Below are positions 12,321 to 23,279 of a stretch of DNA of 64,000 nt, piece by piece. Source of the stretch: Rhytidiadelphus loreus (Eukaryota > Streptophyta > Bryopsida > Hypnales > Hylocomiaceae); the NCBI GenBank assembly GCA_947034895.1, contig OX344765.1, positions 44,893,001 to 44,957,000 on the forward strand. The letters run 5' to 3'. The notes beneath the pieces were generated by a model, which did no database searches, was not told the origin of the DNA, and was given only the letters and a program-made list of their open reading frames with translations. The position numbers were made by a program, and so were the translations under genes. How positions within the stretch are numbered: the first letter of the stretch is position 1; each line of letters starts with the position of its first letter.

Positions 12321-13864
12321 CCTTGCAACAGAGCTAGATATCTATCAGGATTCAATAGGGGTATCTGACTTCGTGATTTGCAGCTTGGTTACCAAACTTG
12401 GCACAATTATTTTTCCTCAGGTTTAGTTAAAAAAGTTTTGGAACGTGATAACGAAATTGCCAGCTCTGATACCCCCAATAATAATGGAGCTGTTCAGTTG
12501 TGTTAGACCGCAACGGTATTACGATGGTGCTCTGTATTGGACGGATTCGGAAAACGTTGTCTTCTTTGTGCGAACCTCAGCCTTTTTGTGATGCAGAGGA
12601 TTTATTATGAGCTCATTAACTGGGTTGTTTATGGGAGTGTGAAAAGCGAATTTTCTGTGCCTGGGCTCGTGAGAATCACACATCATATTTGAAACGCGAT
12701 GGTCTCAAGCCTTTTCAACGGAGCTTGATGCACAGGTCTATATAGGCTTGTATCCTATCCCTTCAAGTGACGGCACTAGATCACAGCTGATAACGCCTCT
12801 GATAAGCAAAGAACTTGATAATGCAGAGGAGTTTAGAGTCCAAGGGAGTGATAAACATAGATGCTCGAATCCGTTTTTAAAAAATGTGGACGTCTTTTCT
12901 TCTTCTGTTCAAGTTTCAAACGGACAAGTAGTGTATCGTTTTCACAAGCAAGAAAATAGGTTGCCCATGCAATTATCGTTTCATGTAGATGAGATTTGCG
13001 GATCTTTGAGCTGAGATCTGAGTAGAAATGGGTGCCGTTTCAGCTCCTTGGTACATCACACTTGCCTCCTCTCGAATCATACTTGGCGTAAAGTATAGTT
13101 CACAAGGCTCGCAGATTGCAAAGCATTGCCTCAAATACTGTTTCGAATCTTAACACTCAAAGGGCAGTTTCAGATGCTATTTCAAGCCTTCCATTCTTGA
13201 AAGGCAGTTTCAACTAAGTTAATCTTCAAGCCTTGACTTCCCACAAAGTGGTGCAAGTTTTTAGTTCTTTATAAAGTATTGTTAACTAATTCTAGAGGGG
13301 TCCGTTTGCCTCCCATGAGCACACTTTAATTAAAACCCCTCTTTATGAATGTAGACAAGAAATATTCCATTCTTTGGTGAGGTATGCAAGAAGACCCAGG
13401 TAAGGACAGTTTTGGATTATATAGAATGTCATGTACAGTACATAGGATACACCTTTCCATCTTGTGGCCATACCAATAGAAGGTACTTCAGACAAGCATA
13501 CAGCTTCACACACAGTTGACTTGCATTACATTTAAGAGAGCTGGCTCACACAACATAGAATCAGAGAGGTGAATGGTGAAAAGTTGGAATCACGTTGTAA
13601 AGCAGTACACAAACTTGGTCCAAACGAATTGGACAACAAGTGTACACCTTGACAGTGCAAGAAACACTTCATCACAGAAAGAAAAGTCTGGATATGTAAA
13701 GCTAATTCTATTTCTGATTCAGGAGAGCTTGGATAAACTCTAATATACATCTCTAGACCCTAAACCAGGTCAATCATGTTGAAGACGCCAACACAACCTC
13801 GTCCGTCACTGAAGCTCCCAAGACGATGAAAAGACAAGCAGCAGGTGCTCCACACGGAGGCACA
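12321..13864. other. Intergenic region between the coiled-coil gene and the Yos1 gene
   Basis: Should contain the promoter of the minus-strand coiled-coil gene and the 3' UTR of the Yos1-type gene. A plus-strand frame at 12748-13014 (88 codons) has no recognisable domain. No repeat was identified. Confidence 0.4.
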
Positions 13865-14718
13865 TCAACCAAAAAGCAACTTGCTCACAATAACTACGCC
13901 ATTGGCAACTATCAGTGGAACTGCAAAACACAAACGATTCCACCTCAAAGTATCAAAACACCACAGCAAGGACTAATCCTACCCAAGTTGACCTGGAGCT
14001 GATCGTCAACCTAATAACCATAACCAACAATCTCCTAGCAATAACTAAGCGATTAAGGTACGTCCCCTAAGTAATCACACTCAGATCATATTGAAATTTT
14101 CAATGTCTACATTTTAGGGTAGGAACACTACGACCTCCAACTTTGATAGACCATAACTAATTATACAAACATCCAAATTCATTGATTCAAAGTGTGACGT
14201 ACTGTGCTGCAATTCGTCTTTCCACCAAAAATCATTTCACGTTTAAACCAAGAAATCAGACAGCAGTCCTGTTTTAGGTCATCTGACCTTAGTACCTACC
14301 AACACGGTGAAGTCACGCATCAGATCCCATAAAAAACCTAAATAAACTCACAAATGCAAATTCAAATGACCTAAAGGACGCAACCGCTTTTAGGGTTTAG
14401 GAAAGCATGGGTTTCACTCACCTCGCAAGTACTGCACAGCGTGTATGAGTCCGATCAACTGAACCTTGAATGGGGACACCCTTCCGCTTCCAATGTCAGC
14501 CATACCCAAGCCATCTGCGAAAACCCAAAAGTCGGCAATCAGAGCTTGCGGCACACGCAATTCAGCTCCGAATTCAGAGATGGATTGTTCGCTGGAAAGA
14601 GCGATGGAAGTGTCAACACAGAGCGAGACTTACAAGGGGCAAGAAAGCGGTCTTCGTTGAGAATGGCAACGGCGTTGGCCATCAACAGAAAAGCCTCCAT
14701 GATCTGGTACAACCCCAT
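13865..14718 (-). CDS. Yos1-type (IER3IP1 family) ER-Golgi small membrane protein, 77 aa
   Basis: Three minus-strand exons: 14718-14634 (85 nt), 14514-14422 (93 nt) and 13920-13865 (56 nt, TGA at 13867-13865). All have GT-AG borders and phases 1/1. The product begins MGLYQIMEAFLLMANAVAIL, continues NEDRFLAPYGLGMADIGSG, FKVQLIGLIHAVQYLRVPLI, and ends VVIVSKLLFG. Length, two hydrophobic segments (about residues 3-20 and 59-76), the NEDRFL motif, QLIGLI and RVPLI are all Yos1 hallmarks. In yeast, Yos1 acts with Yip1/Yif1 in ER-to-Golgi transport; the same role here is inferred. Every exon is short, so the gene is easy to miss. It is intact, and diverges from the tRNA-Ala 176 bp upstream of its start codon. 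Confidence 0.9.
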
Positions 14719-14893
14719 GGCGGCAATCCTGAGCTTGCACGCTGCAATACGAGCAGTTCACAAAGAATACTTCGAGATGGTGCCCGAAACTTTAGAAGAA
14801 CCGATTCTGGCCAATTTAAATAAGTTCTTATAATCTCGCTGATTTTTCATCGAAGCTGCTGAATTCATAGTAACTGGATCGGACCGTGTGAAC

Positions 14894-14966
14894 GGGGATG
14901 TAGCTCAGATGGTAGAGCGCTCGCTTAGCATGCGAGAGGTACGGGGATCGATACCCCGCATCTCCA
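14894..14966 (+). tRNA. tRNA-Ala (AGC)
   Basis: 73 nt including discriminator A. The acceptor stem GGGGATG pairs with CATCTCC (one G-U pair). The D arm is GCTC/GAGC, the anticodon stem CTCGC/GCGAG with loop TTAGCAT (anticodon AGC), and the T arm CGGGG/CCCCG. No intron and no encoded CCA. The internal A box (TAGCTCAGATGG) and B-box-like GGATCGATACC are present, and a T-run at 14975-14979 serves as Pol III terminator. Confidence 0.97.
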
Positions 14967-14974
14967 AATGTTCG

Positions 14975-14979
14975 TTTTT
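14975..14979 (+). terminator. Pol III terminator of tRNA-Ala
   Basis: Run of five T residues nine bases after the tRNA 3' end, the normal RNA polymerase III stop signal. Confidence 0.8.
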
Positions 14980-15214
14980 GAGGATTTTGATTTTGGGGGT
15001 ATTTTATGGGTAAAGGACAAAAAAAAGTTAGATTTTTCTGACGAAGACCTGAAGTTGTTTTGAATTTTTGAAGAAATGTGGAAAAAGTAATATATAAATA
15101 TCGAATTTACTTTTAAAAAATATATATAAATTACACCATTGGTGTGTCTATACTATTGTATAGAATAGTATAATAATTTTATTCAATTTTCATATCATTC
15201 AACATTTTAAAAAT

Positions 15215-15627
15215 CAAATGTTGTGAAAATTAATCTCCTCGGCAATTCGGATCTGGTGTCGACAGACCCGCTTGTCTCTTTCAAAGAAAACCTTTGGTTT
15301 TGGAATCAGTATGGAGACAATGTCATAACGGCTGAATGTTTCCCCGGGGCCAGGGTGAACTGACCCCCTCGCTCGGCCCTGCAGGCAAACCCTGGAATTA
15401 TTTATTTGTTGCACATGAATTTTTTTGCAAAATTTTATTTCATTTTTGCGATCAGAGACCCCAAATTCGTTTCTAGAGGTCAAGAATATACCCTAGAACG
15501 GCCCAAAATAGGGGGCTTTTCTTTACATGCACCCCTGGTAAGGCCGAGCGAGGGGGTCAATCCACCCTGATCTTTCCCCGGGTGATAATCTCTGATGAAA
15601 CCCTTTTACGGTGTTAAATCTTAAGGT
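15215..15627 (+). pseudogene. GH19 chitinase pseudogene (exon 3 fragment), fourth member of the array
   Basis: 15217-15330 matches exon 3 of the three chitinases (27905-28028 in gene A) almost base for base, through aatctcctcggcaat and ctttggttttggaat. It then jumps over about 150 bp to gctgaatgtttcccc, is split by a 224-bp MITE, and resumes at tgataatctctgatgaaacc (15583), ending at a taa equivalent to the normal stop. Part of the final codons is deleted. Exons 1 and 2 are absent. Downstream lie transposon relics, then at 17643 the normal chitinase 3' flank (caggagtgagttttgaaag). This is therefore the broken first unit of the tandem array, not a processed copy. Confidence 0.85.
15349..15572. 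mobile_element. 224-bp MITE with ~30-bp inverted ends and 10-bp target duplication (Mutator-like)
   Basis: Left end GCCAGGGTGAACTGACCCCC and right end (reverse complement) GATCAGGGTGGATTGACCCC; both continue into CTCGCTCGGCC. The 10-bp flanking repeat TTTCCCCGGG is at 15339-15348 and 15573-15582. The intact chitinases show the empty site (tttcccctggtgataatc). A 9-11 bp duplication with ends starting in G fits Mutator-type MITEs. Confidence 0.8.
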
Positions 15628-15937
15628 GAAGACACCCAAAACCGTCAATATAAGCAATTCAACATACTTAGTTGGAGGCACCTTTTCCTAAAAATGATAT
15701 TTTTTTTAGTACTAGCAAGTGAAAATCATGAATATTAAAAAAGAAAATAGATTTTTCAGATGTGGAATGTATTTTTTATGATTTTTCAAAGTGCCAAATC
15801 CCTAGACCACTTAAATTGTCACATAGGTGGATCCTAAATCGAAATCTGCAAAAACCAGTAGTCACCTAATCAAAGTTATATATGTGTCCTTCAAATGCAA
15901 CAATGAATTAAAGGTAAGCATTTGAAGGATACAATAA
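15628..15937. mobile_element. MITE relic, GGTGAAGACACCC-end family
   Basis: Begins cttaaggtgaagacacccaaaacc directly at the pseudogene stop and matches the reverse complement of 62810-63183 over its first 200 bp (aagcaattcaacatacttag, gaggcacc, agcaagtgaaaatcatgaa). The right end is lost against the next element. Confidence 0.45.
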
Positions 15938-17638
15938 CTCCTAAAGTCCTAAGGTCATTTTTCTGTCAAAAACCACTAAAAACTGCCATTTCTACTGTGT
16001 TTGTCTAAAAAAACAAAAAACAAGAACTGAACCGTAGGATCTTGAATTTTATTTGTTTGAGATTATGTGGTAAAAAATTCATGAAGTTTGATTGTACAGA
16101 TTGAGAGATATGAGCATTCAAAGTTGAAAAAACAAATTTTTTTAACACTAGACTGCAATTTTAGATGACTTTGGTCTCTATTTTTGAAAAAAATGTGCAC
16201 TATGGAATTTGAATTTAAAATTTTATGTATTGAAGAATTGAGTTGGGAGTCTAGGAAAAAAATTTCAAAAAATAAAAACTTGATTTTCATACTTCAAAAA
16301 ATTATCAAATAGAAGTAGGTCCAAGATCGAAAGAAAAACTAAATTGTTAACAGCTCTTAGATGGGATTGAAATACAATAATCCCAACGGTGAGATTGTTC
16401 TAGCAAGCACACTTAACCTTTTTAAAAAAAAATTCAAAAAAATTGCACTCTAAAATGAATCCTATAAGTTGTTTTTTCAAAAAGATGCTTAGATTGCCCG
16501 AAAAATAAGATTGTTCATAATTTTTACATCACTAATCAAAATGGAATGAATCAAACCTTAAGATGTAGACAAAAACATAATCTTTGAGAAAAAAAAAAAA
16601 TTATTTATTTTGAATTTTTGCAATATTTTTTGTACTGCCCGCCGAGTTTAGTTCTAGGCATTTTGTGGTATAACTTTTGCATACAGGCACCAATTGAAAT
16701 AAAAATTATATTCTTACAAAGCTTATCAACTTTTCTTCAATACATAAAATTTCAATACATAAAATGTCCTTGTTCCTATTCTTGTACCCTAGATTGACTC
16801 TAAATTTGTCCCTAGACTTTAGTTAACCCCTAAAGTCCCGTTGTCCCCTCGGGGGACAATTTGGAATTCAGGTAGGTTCCTATGGGCTGAAATTTTACCC
16901 TAATTATTTGAAACTTTTTTTGAAAATCACTTTTTAAAAAAATAAAAATTTGAAATTGATTCTCTAGATTTATATATATGTGGTAAGCTTTGAATCATTA
17001 CATTTTGACTAATGAGATGAAAATTATGAGCAATTTTAGTTTGGGTTAGTTTGTGGGTAGCTATGGAATGTCTACACTAAAATAAACTTTGAAGTCCTTT
17101 ATTTAACTCAATTTCAAATATTTTTGGAAAAAAATAAAAACATTAGGTGTAAATTGTTTATTGCAACATTACAACCATTGGGATTGGCATTTTTCAATTT
17201 CATAAATAAATTGTTAACAATTTAGTATTTCTAAACATTCTCTACTTTTTTCTACTTACTATTTCTTTTCTATATGTTGTACAATTTCAAATGATCTGAA
17301 AATTTTTAAGCATATAGCCAACTTGCCTTGAAGAAGGAATCCAAAGAGTAACAAACATTTTGGACATTTTTTCATACAAATGTGACCTTGTGAAGTGCAG
17401 CTGCCCGTATTTTCACAGGGCCAAAAAAAGGATTTTTGTCACTTCAAACGTTAATATCTTGCAATCCACACGGTGGAAAATTCTGAATTTTTTTTCACAT
17501 ATTCTCAAAACAGTTTACTACAAGATCCTACGGTTACAGGTTTCTAAAAATGTTTTTTTTTCTAAAATTTGGTACTTGTCTTTGAAATGACAGTTTTGGA
17601 ACAAATTTGGTGAAAAAATAGTCTTTGACATTTAGGGG
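15938..17638. mobile_element. Two adjacent TTAA-flanked, piggyBac-like non-autonomous elements
   Basis: The first copy (15938-16822) starts CTCCTAAAGTCCTAAGG and ends GACTTTAG against TTAA. The second (16827-17638) starts CCCCTAAAGTCCCG after TTAA at 16823-16826 and ends ATTTAGGGG before TTAA at 17639-17642. Their interiors share stretches with the elements at 18787 and 20934, such as actgccatttcta, and tctacttttttctacttact. No transposase ORF is present. Confidence 0.55.
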
Positions 17639-18786
17639 TTAATGACAATGCAGGAGTGAGTTTTGAAAGAAAAAATACATGTTGAACAGTAAATAACGGA
17701 GGGGTTTCAACATTTCACACACTGCCTCTCATACCTCGTATGTCCTGCTAGGAGAAAAGAAGCAAAGGCAACTTGGTTTTGTGGCGCATGTAAGGTAGTA
17801 TCCTCTAAAAGCGACTATTTAAGGGCTGGTCCGCCTTTTTAATAGGCTTTCATGGACATTATTTTTTTTAGATCATTTTTCAGAGAAAGAAAAATAGATG
17901 TGAAACCTAACACAAGTGGTTTTGTATTTTTCTAAGCATTTTTTAATTACTTATAATTTTTCAAAGATTCAAGGCATAGGCACCTATTTGTGACCATAGG
18001 TCTTCCAAAATCCGTCCACTTGCAACTTGTAAGGAGATGTGCAGAAATCAAAGACAATTATTGACCCTTGCAATTGAAAAATAATTTTTCCTGAATGCAT
18101 TCAATTGCTAAAGTGTTCCATTTAAAAATCACCACATCTCCATTCTCCACTTAGAAATAGGGGCGGTTTGAAAAAGAGGAATGCTTTTAGAGCATACTAC
18201 CTTAAATGATTTACAGTGTATAGAACATAAGGAAAGAGAATAATATGTATCCATTAACGTGGACAGTTTCTTGGTTTTCACATTTTATTATATTCAACAA
18301 GGGTTGAAGCAAAAGAATATGACTTGTATTTTAGACCAATGTTGTCCTTCACTGTGCTACACTATGGATGTTATTGACTAAGTTACAACTGCTGAACTCG
18401 AGCTGCTACCAACAATTTACATATTTTGATTCTCAGATTAGTAGAGGAGGTGTTTGCAGCTCCTTTTAAGATTGTTTCCGAAAAGTAATGGCATATAAGT
18501 TAAGTTAAACCTTTATGAGCGGGGGTTTGCATGATAATGATGTCTATTGCTTCCAAGGTATGAGAAGAAATGTCCTAATTTCGTTAATTTCAGAAGCTAG
18601 GTGATGAGCAATTAACCCTCAAAGTTATTGTCGTAGTTCAAATTTCCAAAGAATGTCATGATGTGTTTGTTATATAGTGCAACTTCGGAAAAGTATGTTG
18701 GGATGACTTTCAAACTCAAGGTGCAAACCAATACCCATAGATCCTTTGAATGTATTCGAATTTTTCATTGCACCAATCTTTCTTAA

Positions 18787-19709
18787 CCCTTAAAGGACCG
18801 TCACTATACTTTCACCAAAAACGCTCGAAAACTGCCATTTCTAGTACAAGTACAATTTTTTTGAAAAAGAACTTTTTTTGAAATATATAACCGTAGGATC
18901 TTGTATTATATAATATCAGAAACATGTGGTAAAAATTTCAGACATTTCCACCGGGTGGATTGCAAGATATAAGCATTCAAATTAACTAAAATCATTTTTT
19001 TGACCCTGCAAAAAACAGGGCAGCTGCACTTCACAAGCTCACATTTCTATGAAAAAATGACCTAAATGGTGGAGCTTCTTTGGATTTGTTTTCCTAGACA
19101 AGTTGGACACATACTTGAAAAAATTTAGATCATTTGGAATAGTACAACATATAGGAAAAAAATAGTAAGTAGGTAGTAGTAGAGAATGATTAAAAATACT
19201 ACATTATTCACAATTTAAATATGAAATCGAAAATTTCCAATCCCAATGGTCTAAATGTTGTAATAATGTATCTACATCCTACGATTTTTTTTGGTCCAAA
19301 AATATTGAAAATTGGGTAAGATAAAGGATTTCAAAGTTTATTTTAGAGTAGGAAATCCAAAACTGCCCGCAAACAAAAAATCCTCATAACTTTTGACTCA
19401 TTGATCAAAATGGAATGATTCAAGCTTTTTGTGTATATAAAACTCTAGAAAATCAATTCCAAATTTTTGCTTCTAAAAACAGTGATTTTTTCTGATCTGC
19501 CCGAACTGCCTGGTTGGAAAAAAAAGTAACATATGAGGCTATAACTTTTGACTCATATTTTCAAATGTCATGAAATTTGGTGCATATGAAAGAACTTCCT
19601 TGCCCACACATTCTATTAAAATTTCATCCTCAAATATGAAAATATCCGCTCGTAGGTACCTGCCCAAAATTTCTATACAGCCAAAAAACACAGTCCGGTC
19701 CTTTAGGGG
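18787..19709. mobile_element. 923-bp TTAA-flanked piggyBac-like element, unit I only
   Basis: Ends are CCCTTAAAGGACCG and (reverse complement) CCCCTAAAGGACCG, 13 of 14 matching. TTAA sits on both sides (18783-18786 and 19710-19713). Units II and III have the empty site caatctttcTTAAtgata (TTAA at 30414-30417 and 42702-42705). The insertion is therefore precise and later than the duplication, or was precisely excised from the others. Confidence 0.8.
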
Positions 19710-20933
19710 TTAATGATATAGAAAACTGAAGATTATAACCATAGTGGTTATTTATAGAAAATTACATTCTTCATTTATTCAAGTCATATTTGAAGAGCCA
19801 TTTCTGGGATTCAAAATGTTGAGGTGAAACATACATCCTCTCTTTTAACTATAAAATATTTGCAAAAGGAGTGAACTTAAAAAAATCTATACTATAAAAC
19901 CAACCCAAAAAACATAGGAAAATTGGATGGATAAAAGTGAACCTTGAAAAAGACACAATGAGTAGGTTCCTAGGGATTAAGGATGATATCGAATGTGTAC
20001 TTTAGGTAGTGCCACATAAGGCTCTTTCAAAGTGTTTCCTTAACCTTGAAATCTTGCAAAGGATTTAGTGTATCCTTTAAGGTATCATTTAAGGTTCCTT
20101 TAGAAACAAAGAATGCACCTATGTATTCAGTAATTAAATCATTTTTAGTTGAATACATTGATGGAAGCCTCTGTTCTTTTATGGATAAGTTGGACTTTGA
20201 AAATTCACAAAATTTATTGAAATTCTCCAAAAATATTGATTTTCTAATTAAAAAATTATGATTTTCATTTGACTACAAGTAAAGAATAACTTGTAATTGA
20301 AAATTTGACACTACCAATGTATGTCGGTTGAAGCAATAGATACTAAATAGCTCTCTCTAGAGCTTCAATTGACATTACACCTCCACTTCCTTCAAGACTA
20401 CAAGAGAGACCCTAAATGAACAAGGCCTTCACCCCTAAAGGACCAAGTGTTTAAATTTTAAACAACAAATACACTCCAAGTACATAGAAATGTGTTTCTT
20501 CATCCATCGATTCTTTTTGAAGATTCTTGGATTAATTCTTTATCATTTGTATGGTATAGATTTTGAAGACTGTGCTTTGCAAATATTCAAGATACTAGTA
20601 AGTCTAGTCTCAAAAAATAACCTTTTCAATTCAAAAAATGACTTGAATCATTAGAGAGAAATTAGAGTCTTTCGATGTCTAAATTAAAGGCTAAATATCA
20701 AATCAATTACCACCAATTGGAACAAGGTTTGAGATAATAATATAGTCACACTATACCACTGTTGGCATGTCTTTGATTGAGAATTAAAACATGAATTTGG
20801 TTCTTTTTGTTCATCAATGTCAATTGTTGTTGGAAATTCTAGTGGTAATTTGTGGCAACCACTATAAGAAACCCGTGTTTCTTGTGATGCATTTTAGGTG
20901 ACATCTACAGTGATTTAGCTATTTTTATGTTAA

Positions 20934-21862
20934 CCCCTAAAGCCCTAAACTGTGTTTTTTTGGCAACATAGCAATTTTGGGTAGCTCACTATGAATGGAA
21001 TTTTTATTCTTTTTATTTGAAATTTTCACACAACATGTGCCCGAGGAGTAGCTTTAAGGTCCAACAATTTTCATAACTTTTGACTACATTGTTAAAAAAT
21101 TATTGTATGATATGTAGTTTTCATTGCTTGGCAGGTAGTTTAGGGAGCTAAAAAAACTTCTTTAAAAATCACTTTTTTTAAATATAAAATTTTGAAATTG
21201 GTTTTCTAGATTTAAATACATATTTAAGACTTTGAATCATTCCATTTTGATTAATGTTATGAGGAGTTTTAGATTGTGGGTACTTATGGAATCTCTACTC
21301 TAAAATAAACTTTGAAGTCCTTTATTTAACTCAATTTTTAATATATTTGATAAAAAAATAAAAGAATTGTGCGTAGATTGTTTATTTCAACATTAAAACC
21401 ATTAGAATTGGCATTTTTCAATTCCATAACTAAATTCTTACCGATTTAGTATTTTAAATCATTCTCTATTTTTTTCTACTTACGATTTTTTTCTTGTATG
21501 TTGCACAATTCCAAATGATCTAAAACTTTTCAAGCATGTATTCAACTTGTCTTGAAGAATGAATCCAAATCAGGACCACCATTTTGGATATTTTTTCATA
21601 CAAATGTGGCCTTATGAAGTGTAGCTACTTGTTTTTTTGCAAGGCCAAAAGAAAGATTGTTGTCAATTCAAATGCTTATATCTTGCAATCTATATAGTGG
21701 AAATTTTTGAAATTTTGTTCACATCTTTTCAAATTAGCGTACTACAAGATCCTATTGTTAAATGTGTCCAAAAATGTTCCTTTTTCTAAAATTTGGTACT
21801 TGTACTAAAAATGGCAATTTGAGAGTGTTTTTGGTGAAAACATAATTGAAAACCTTTAGGGG
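20934..21862. mobile_element. 929-bp TTAA-flanked piggyBac-like element, unit I copy
   Basis: Starts CCCCTAAAGCCCTAAACTG after TTAA (20930-20933) and ends AACCTTTAGGGG before TTAA (21863-21866). It sits inside an older inverted repeat whose arms share gcattttaggtgacatc and ctatttttatgtta. No long ORF inside. Confidence 0.75.
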
Positions 21863-21916
21863 TTAACAATAACATCAAACGTAACATCAAAATGTTATGT
21901 TTGATGTTATTGTTAA
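21863..21916. repeat. 54-bp near-perfect palindrome TTAA...TTAA
   Basis: The arm TTAACAATAACATCAAAC then GTAACAT pairs with its inverse across a 4-base loop (CAAA). The only mismatch is G versus A at a CpG. A copy is in unit II at about 32717-32770. It abuts the right end of the TTAA-flanked element. Confidence 0.8.
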
Positions 21917-22739
21917 CATAAAAATATCTAGATCACCATGGATGTCACCTAAAATGTGCCACAAAAAACACGAGGTTTTTATAATTAACTATTAGTCTAA
22001 ACTTTAGTGGCAATTTGTGGCAACTATTAGTGTGCATGCATCCTTATTGTCTAGATCTTGAATTGGCACAAGGAATGGAGAATCATTGACCTTATTCAAT
22101 AGATATAAAGGCATTGAATCAATGTTGATAAAAGTAGAAAATGAAATTACGTTGACACAATATGCACTGCAACGATGATCAACATCAATTTAGATATTGA
22201 ATCAATGTTAATGTAAAGATAAATTGAAGTTTTGTTGACACAATGTAGTGAATGTACATTACAACAATAATGTATCAACATTAACTTAATATTCATTGAT
22301 AACAATTACTTTGTCAATATTTTTGTAATGTCATTTTAATCTAGTTTGCAACAATTATGTAGTTCAATATCACCCAAGTATTTATTGTTGCAATACCTTA
22401 TTGAAACAATGCTAATAGAATAACAAAACAACATTAGAACTAAACTAATTTAGTTGGACAATTTTCTTAACATTGAAACAATGTCAAAACAATGAAGGGG
22501 TTAATTTGTAATGTACTACCAAGCAAGTTCTCCCTACTGTAGTCCCTTTCCCCTAGCCATCAATGTGGCATACCAAACTCATAATTCCAAGTTTGGATTT
22601 CAAGGCAAATTTGTCACCATTCCATTGGATAGTTAGAAAAGCATTATAACTCATAATGCAAACCCTCTTTCTACACCCTTGGATTTGAATAAAGTACAAA
22701 TATGGACGTCTATGATGAACTATTAGACTTGGCATTATG

Positions 22740-23225
22740 TCCTATAATGCTCTTGAGCCTCCTAGGTGAAAGCATTATGTAGTCCATTCCACATGTCCGA
22801 TACCCCAAGCAAATAGAAGACACCACAAAGTGCAAATACAGTCTGCTGAGTAGTCGGTGGACAGTATTACATCAAGAAATTTGACAATGCTTTATTTGTT
22901 CTTGATGTTGTTGATTGAATTTACAATTAGTGGGTTGGTCTAGAGGAGGTTTGCATTAGCTCAACTTCTTTGTCTATCAAAGGGTAAACTTCTTGGTCAC
23001 AACGACTTCTCATGCTTTAGGTTCTTCCCTTGTATCCAAACATTCACACACAATGATGACGTAAAATGGGCATAATTCTACAATTTTGGCACCATTTAGG
23101 AAGAATGGTTTAAAACACAATTTTATTTTAGAATTAGGATTCAAAGGTTTGTGCAAATGAATGTCACAAGTTTGGCTCCCAAGAATTGTGCCAATTGAAT
23201 GGAATTGGCAATTCACATATCGTCA
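22740..23225 (-). pseudogene. Relic of TBL exon 4 and intron 3, unit I
   Basis: Collinear with 51190-51730 of the intact TBL gene. Matching blocks include tgtccgataccccaagcaaa (intact: tgtccggtaccccaggcaag), agtagtcggtggaca, agtgggttggtctag, aacttcttggtcacaacg, aacattcacac and gtgccaat. The match crosses the exon 4 acceptor into intron 3, so it is a genomic, not a processed, copy. Most differences are C-to-T or G-to-A. Stops fill the frame; no other TBL exon is present. Confidence 0.8.
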
Positions 23226-23279
23226 CATTAGTTAGTTGTTCATTTTAGGGCTACATAGTGTTGAATTCAAACAAATGGT

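Noticed and set aside
12748..13014. 88-codon plus-strand frame
   Set aside because: No domain; the only nearby TATA-like sequence (about 12737) is too close to the ATG to serve it.
14441..14833. 130-codon plus-strand frame
   Set aside because: Lies antisense over exons 1 and 2 of the Yos1 gene, whose spliced product is clearly recognisable.
20046..20261. 71-codon frame repeated in the units (also 30750-30965)
   Set aside because: Its conservation follows from the segmental duplication. It corresponds to non-coding spacer between chitinase C and TBL, and is broken in unit III.
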